Shown here piece after piece: positions 24,093 to 27,020 of a stretch of 27,020 nucleotides of DNA (within the stretch, counting starts at the first letter, position 1; each line of letters starts with the position of its first letter). The notes beneath the pieces were generated by a model. It was not told the origin of the DNA and did not search any database. It saw only the letters and a list, made by a program, of their open reading frames with translations. Source of the DNA: CAYVXE01 sp964455375. GTDB lineage: Bacteria; Zhuqueibacterota; Zhuqueibacteria; Oceanimicrobiales; Oceanimicrobiaceae. The position numbers and the translations under genes were made by a program. The stretch covers positions 1 through 27,020 of the forward strand of contig CAYVXE010000059.1 in NCBI GenBank assembly GCA_964455375.1, in the 5' to 3' direction.

Positions 24093-24116
24093 TTTCAAGT
24101 AACGATGAACTTGAAA
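24093..24116. other. Hairpin downstream of the GIY-YIG gene
   Basis: TTTCAAGT (24093-24100) and ACTTGAAA (24109-24116) form a perfect 8-bp stem with an 8-nt loop, 66 nt beyond the GIY-YIG stop. No U-tract follows on the minus strand, so a classical terminator is doubtful; it could be a processing or stability element. Confidence 0.45.
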
Positions 24117-24181
24117 CGGGCTATAAGCACTGGATACTACTGTTATTCTTTCTATTTTTTTTATACATTCTTGGACGGTAT

Positions 24182-25057
24182 TTATTTATCCTCTCCTGTT
24201 TCATACTCTTGTAAAGTTTTCCCAGATTTCAATTTCCATTCTGTTAATCCATTTGCACTTCTACCCATTATTATCATTGCTGCAGAAGATGAACTACTAA
24301 ATAAATAATCACGCTTTATTGCCATTTTATCACCATCCTTTTTAATAACACCTTCATTAATCAACTTGTCTCTAAGTTTTTGCATTGTTTTTGGATAAGA
24401 ATTGGTTACGGGATCAGCAACTTGTGAGTTTTCAAAAACTACAAATCCTTCGGAAGTCGTTTTCCCAATCCCGTTAGCTCCTCTTACAGCTGAAATATAA
24501 AACAAATCATCTTTGTCCTTCTTCGTCAGTTCTTTTTTATCCACTTGTCTTATCTGCTCAAAGGCATTGTATCCAAGAGTACCTATCAGTGTTAAAACAT
24601 TAGAAAGAAACTCTTCCATTTCAGCTTTGTCAGATTCAGAGATGCTCGACTTTGTAGGTTTTTGAGTGTTTATCAATTCATACCTTTCAGCGTTAAAAGC
24701 AATCTCATGAAGTCGATTTTCGAGATACTTGATATGTGCCTTATTTAGGTTGTCATCTTTGCTGATAAAAACAATTGATTCATTCCAAAAATCCTTTTCT
24801 TTTAAATGTTGAGTAAGACGATTAAAAATATCCTCTGCTTCTCCAATATATATCTGTCCTTTTTCTGATAAATCAGTAGTTTTATTTAACAGTAAATAAA
24901 CTCCAGTAGTTTGTAATTCAGGTCTATCAGAACAAATTTTTACAAAATTCCTTGGTATCTTATAAGCTTTACCAGTCCAATTTGACAACTCACAAGTCAT
25001 TCTGCCGTTTGTATCACCGTCAATTAAAAATAGTTTTATTGTCTTACCAAATTTCAT
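24182..25057 (-). CDS. GIY-YIG nuclease-family protein with C-terminal DUF4357
   Basis: 291 aa. A short N-terminal beta domain (about 1-45; IKLFLIDGDTNGRMTCELSNWTGKAYKIP) precedes the GIY-YIG nuclease: TGVYLLL (GVY at 52-54), GQIYIGEA (YIG at 70-72), Arg80 and Glu113 as catalytic candidates. The end (about 250-285; SSSSSAAMIIMGRSANGLTEW, then GKTL) is DUF4357, a small domain attached to GIY-YIG and restriction-linked proteins. It follows the EVE-HNH gene by 25 nt on the same strand, so the two probably form one operon. This architecture is typical of restriction or defence loci and mobile cassettes. Strongly AT-rich compared with the 1-20 kb part. Confidence 0.9.
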   Translation of the reverse strand: MKFGKTIKLFLIDGDTNGRMTCELSNWTGKAYKIPRNFVKICSDRPELQTTGVYLLLNKTTDLSEKGQIYIGEAEDIFNRLTQHLKEKDFWNESIVFISKDDNLNKAHIKYLENRLHEIAFNAERYELINTQKPTKSSISESDKAEMEEFLSNVLTLIGTLGYNAFEQIRQVDKKELTKKDKDDLFYISAVRGANGIGKTTSEGFVVFENSQVADPVTNSYPKTMQKLRDKLINEGVIKKDGDKMAIKRDYLFSSSSSAAMIIMGRSANGLTEWKLKSGKTLQEYETGEDK

Positions 25058-25082
25058 ATTGTCATCGTGTCTGGTTTAATGT

Positions 25083-26315
25083 TTACACCTTGTTGTAAGT
25101 AGTTTCTCTTATTTCTTTAATTTCTTCAATTGTAAATGCGGGTCTTTTTGAGTGAATCATTGCATGGCAATTAGGGCAAACAGGTAATAAATCATTTATC
25201 GGGTCAACTTTGTATTCTTTACCTATATCTGCGATAGGATTTATATGATGAACATGAATAAACCCTTTACCAACCTTTCCAAAATACTTTTCGAAATTGA
25301 AATCACAAATCTTGCATGAATAACCATGATGACTCAAACATACTTTACGAGCTTGGGGGTTTCTTTCATACCTTGTTTGTACAATTTCTTTTGATTTTCC
25401 TTCATGAAATGATTCTGTAATTTCAGTTACTACATCATTAGATATAAAGCTGTTTTTGATGTAATTATTTTCTCTAATGAAATTAAACCAATTTAACTCC
25501 AATGCATCAACAACGTCTTTTTTGATAGAAATACCACTTTGTTGAGGAAACCACTGTTGAACATTATTTGGATCTAAAGCTTCCAATGATTCTTTGTCAA
25601 ACAAAGTATTTTCGTTAGGATTTATCAAAATGTCAAATTCAATATCAATGTAGTTTGTAGTTTTGCCTTTGGTACCATCCCAATGCGGAGCCACATAATA
25701 TGAGGATTTGGCATAACCACTACCCATTATCCCCCTTGGTTCTTGTCCTAGTCTAATTAGGAAAATCCTGTCTCCTTTTTTAATACTTTTAGAATTTCCA
25801 CAGCTCCATCTTCTTTCAATGTATCCTACTTTCTCAAGTTGGTCGATACTTTCTTGTAAATCCTCCCAGTCCCAGCGATTTGGATTCCATGCAAATAGAA
25901 AGGTATTCATGTCGTTTCCAGTATAATCCGTTGGAGTATTAAGATAGTTTTTTATTGATTTTAATAATCTATCTAAAGCAGCATCTCCATCTCTATTTGT
26001 CCAAGCAGGAGTGTCATCAAATGTGTCAGATGAATTTGGATGACTAAATATTTGTTCATTAAACAATGGAGATGATTTTCCAGTCACAAAACCAATTTCA
26101 CAATCTGGGTCATCGGATAATGGCTTTATATAAAATTTCTTTGCTCTAATCTTATACTCACCCTCCTCTAATTTTTTGATTAGCTGAGGATGAATAAATT
26201 TCAATTCAGTTTCTTTTCTATTCTGAAGATATGGTTTTTGCTCAACTTCAAATTGAAACCCAACTTCTTCCATCTTCAAACGAAGAGAATCGTATATGAT
26301 CTTTCTATCTACCAT
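25083..26315 (-). CDS. EVE-domain HNH endonuclease, McrA-like (candidate modification-dependent restriction enzyme)
   Basis: 410 aa from ATG 26315; an in-frame TTG at 26339 would add 8 residues, and neither has a clear SD. An N-terminal alpha/beta region (about 1-130) of unknown function is followed by an EVE/PUA-like domain at about 138-280: FLFAWNPNRWDWEDL, RRWSCGNSKSIKKGDRIFLIRLGQEPRGIMGSG, APHWDG, NYIDIEFD. The C-terminal HNH nuclease at about 320-390 has CKIC, VHHINPIADIG, NDLLPVCPNCHAMIH: two CxxC zinc pairs, His356-His357, Asn374 and His388. EVE domains bind modified bases (5mC, 5hmC and others), and EVE-HNH proteins act as type IV restriction enzymes in known cases. First gene of the pair with the GIY-YIG protein. 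The N-terminal region may add specificity. Confidence 0.88.
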   Translation of the reverse strand: MVDRKIIYDSLRLKMEEVGFQFEVEQKPYLQNRKETELKFIHPQLIKKLEEGEYKIRAKKFYIKPLSDDPDCEIGFVTGKSSPLFNEQIFSHPNSSDTFDDTPAWTNRDGDAALDRLLKSIKNYLNTPTDYTGNDMNTFLFAWNPNRWDWEDLQESIDQLEKVGYIERRWSCGNSKSIKKGDRIFLIRLGQEPRGIMGSGYAKSSYYVAPHWDGTKGKTTNYIDIEFDILINPNENTLFDKESLEALDPNNVQQWFPQQSGISIKKDVVDALELNWFNFIRENNYIKNSFISNDVVTEITESFHEGKSKEIVQTRYERNPQARKVCLSHHGYSCKICDFNFEKYFGKVGKGFIHVHHINPIADIGKEYKVDPINDLLPVCPNCHAMIHSKRPAFTIEEIKEIRETTYNKV

Positions 26316-26345
26316 ACTATTATTGGGTGGATTTATCAATTACTT

Positions 26346-26396
26346 ACAACGGTTAGTATAAAGAGCGTTTTAATGCCCTTTATACGTTGTTATGAG
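26346..26396. repeat. attC-like imperfect palindrome between nuclease module and serine hydrolase (site A)
   Basis: Inner arms GTATAAAG (26356-26363) / CTTTATAC (26378-26385) and outer arms ACAAC (26346-26350) / GTTGT (26386-26390) form a two-box hairpin with five unpaired bases on one side and a 14-nt loop. On the minus strand it starts at the stop codon of the serine hydrolase (TAACAACG), as attC sites start at the end of integron cassette genes. The R-box consensus GTTRRRY is not met, and no integrase is in the window. No U-tract follows, so it is not a typical terminator. Confidence 0.5.
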
Positions 26397-27020
26397 CTTT
26401 TTTTATTCCTAAGTATTTTTACAATACGGCCATATACGATTTCTAATAAATTCCAATTGTATCCTCCAGTTGTATTCACAAATTGAATAACAACTGTATC
26501 AATATCTTTGTGGTATTTTGCAATACTCTGATAGCCAGGTATCCATCCCGTATGGTCATACTCGTAAATTGAAGAATAGATTTCCTGTTCCCTTTCATCA
26601 AACAATGACCCATCGTTTAATGCCCGCAAGAATATACCCACATCCTCGGCTGTAGCTAACATTCCATACTCTTCAGTCTTTAAATCGGCTTCAATGCCAA
26701 CATAATAGCCACTCATAACATCGTCTATATCCACATCTTTAAGCGAACTGAAAGTATTGTTCAGCTCGAGTGGTATCAAAATCTCCTCCTTGATATATTG
26801 GTGACGGCTATATCCCAACACCTTATCAATGAGTTCTCGAATCAACAAATAATTCGTGTTTGAATATCCATAGTCTTCATTTGGCTCAAATTTAGCCGGC
26901 AAATCAAGTACTAATTCAAGGGTTTCTTCCCTGCTTTTCGGTCGGTTGTCCCAATAACCAGGATGGTCGGTGTAATTGGGAATGCCACTCCGATGTTGCA
27001 CCATCAATCTCAAGGTAATT
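26390..27020 (-). CDS. Serine hydrolase, class C beta-lactamase / PBP-like family, 5' end missing
   Basis: At least 210 aa; the reading frame continues through the window edge, so the N-terminus with the SxxK nucleophile is not visible. Seen parts: ITLRLMVQHRSGIPNYTD (the segment after SxxK in this family), YGYSNTNYLLIRELI (Tyr-Ser-Asn, second motif), PLELNNTFS, TEEYGMLATAEDVGIFLRAL, and HTGWIPGYQS (His-Thr-Gly, third motif). The fold is that of class C beta-lactamases, DD-peptidases and esterases; the substrate cannot be told. AT-rich like the nuclease pair, and the stop codon lies in the attC-like hairpin. Probably part of the same acquired region. Confidence 0.85.
   Translation of the reverse strand, partial: ITLRLMVQHRSGIPNYTDHPGYWDNRPKSREETLELVLDLPAKFEPNEDYGYSNTNYLLIRELIDKVLGYSRHQYIKEEILIPLELNNTFSSLKDVDIDDVMSGYYVGIEADLKTEEYGMLATAEDVGIFLRALNDGSLFDEREQEIYSSIYEYDHTGWIPGYQSIAKYHKDIDTVVIQFVNTTGGYNWNLLEIVYGRIVKILRNKKSS

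Noticed and set aside
24093..24116. Rho-independent terminator for the nuclease pair
   Set aside because: Stem is good, but no U-tract follows on the minus strand.
26340..26396. Classical integron attC site
   Set aside because: Two-box hairpin geometry fits, but GTTRRRY and RYYYAAC boxes are not met and there is no integrase; kept only as attC-like.
1..27020. CRISPR array, tRNA, rRNA, transposase or IS ends
   Set aside because: No regularly spaced direct repeats, cloverleaf pattern, rRNA-like stretch or transposase motif was seen on either strand.

Overview
The window looks like a chromosome segment of an FCB-group bacterium (Bacteroidota, Ignavibacteriota, Calditrichota, KSB1 and relatives). 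The signs are C-terminal sorting domains with the NYPNPFNP motif typical of type IX secretion (T9SS) cargo, a PorD-like (DUF4835) gene, a PorV/PorQ-like outer-membrane barrel, DUF4292 and DUF4835 families, and patchy use of Shine-Dalgarno sites. The sequence alone does not fix the phylum. No rRNA, tRNA, CRISPR array, transposase or integrase was seen.

Layout. (1) 0.1-4.2 kb, envelope and T9SS-like block: two adjacent minus-strand outer-membrane proteins, each combining a beta-barrel with a ComEA-type helix-hairpin-helix (HhH) module, diverge from a PorD-like gene; a hairpin terminator follows. (2) 4.3-6.4 kb: tandem exported Ntn-hydrolases, a Tat-type glycosylasparaginase and a Sec-type isoaspartyl peptidase/L-asparaginase. 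(3) 6.6-13.0 kb, plus-strand run: TPR protein, LolB-like DUF4292 lipoprotein, polyprenyl-phosphate-type GT2, GT4, a 69-residue RHH-like protein and an overlapping alkaline-phosphatase-superfamily enzyme. (4) 13.1-15.1 kb: a T9SS cargo protein and a lipoprotein glutaminyl cyclase. (5) 15.4-20.4 kb: a dehydrogenase/acetyltransferase/zinc-ribbon fusion of WbpB-WbpD type, a flippase, and an AidB-like acyl-CoA dehydrogenase. (6) 20.4-27.0 kb, accessory region with strand switches and mostly AT-rich composition: a beheaded T9SS sorting domain, a methyltransferase, a minus-strand epimerase/glycosyltransferase/sulfotransferase set, a GIY-YIG (DUF4357) plus EVE-HNH nuclease pair, and a partial serine hydrolase cut by the window end.

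How the parts fit. Blocks 3, 5 and the 21.6-24.0 kb set read as surface polysaccharide or glycan synthesis. The WbpB/WbpD fusion and the WecB/WbpI-like epimerase cover three steps of a UDP-2,3-diacetamido-uronic acid pathway; the 6-dehydrogenase and aminotransferase are not in the window. The glutaminyl cyclase may act on exported proteins that start with Gln after signal-peptide cleavage, of which at least two are encoded here. The most system-like accessory item is the EVE-HNH plus GIY-YIG pair, a likely modification-dependent restriction or defence module, which lies between two imperfect-palindrome sites sharing a 10-bp direct repeat and may be a mobile cassette.
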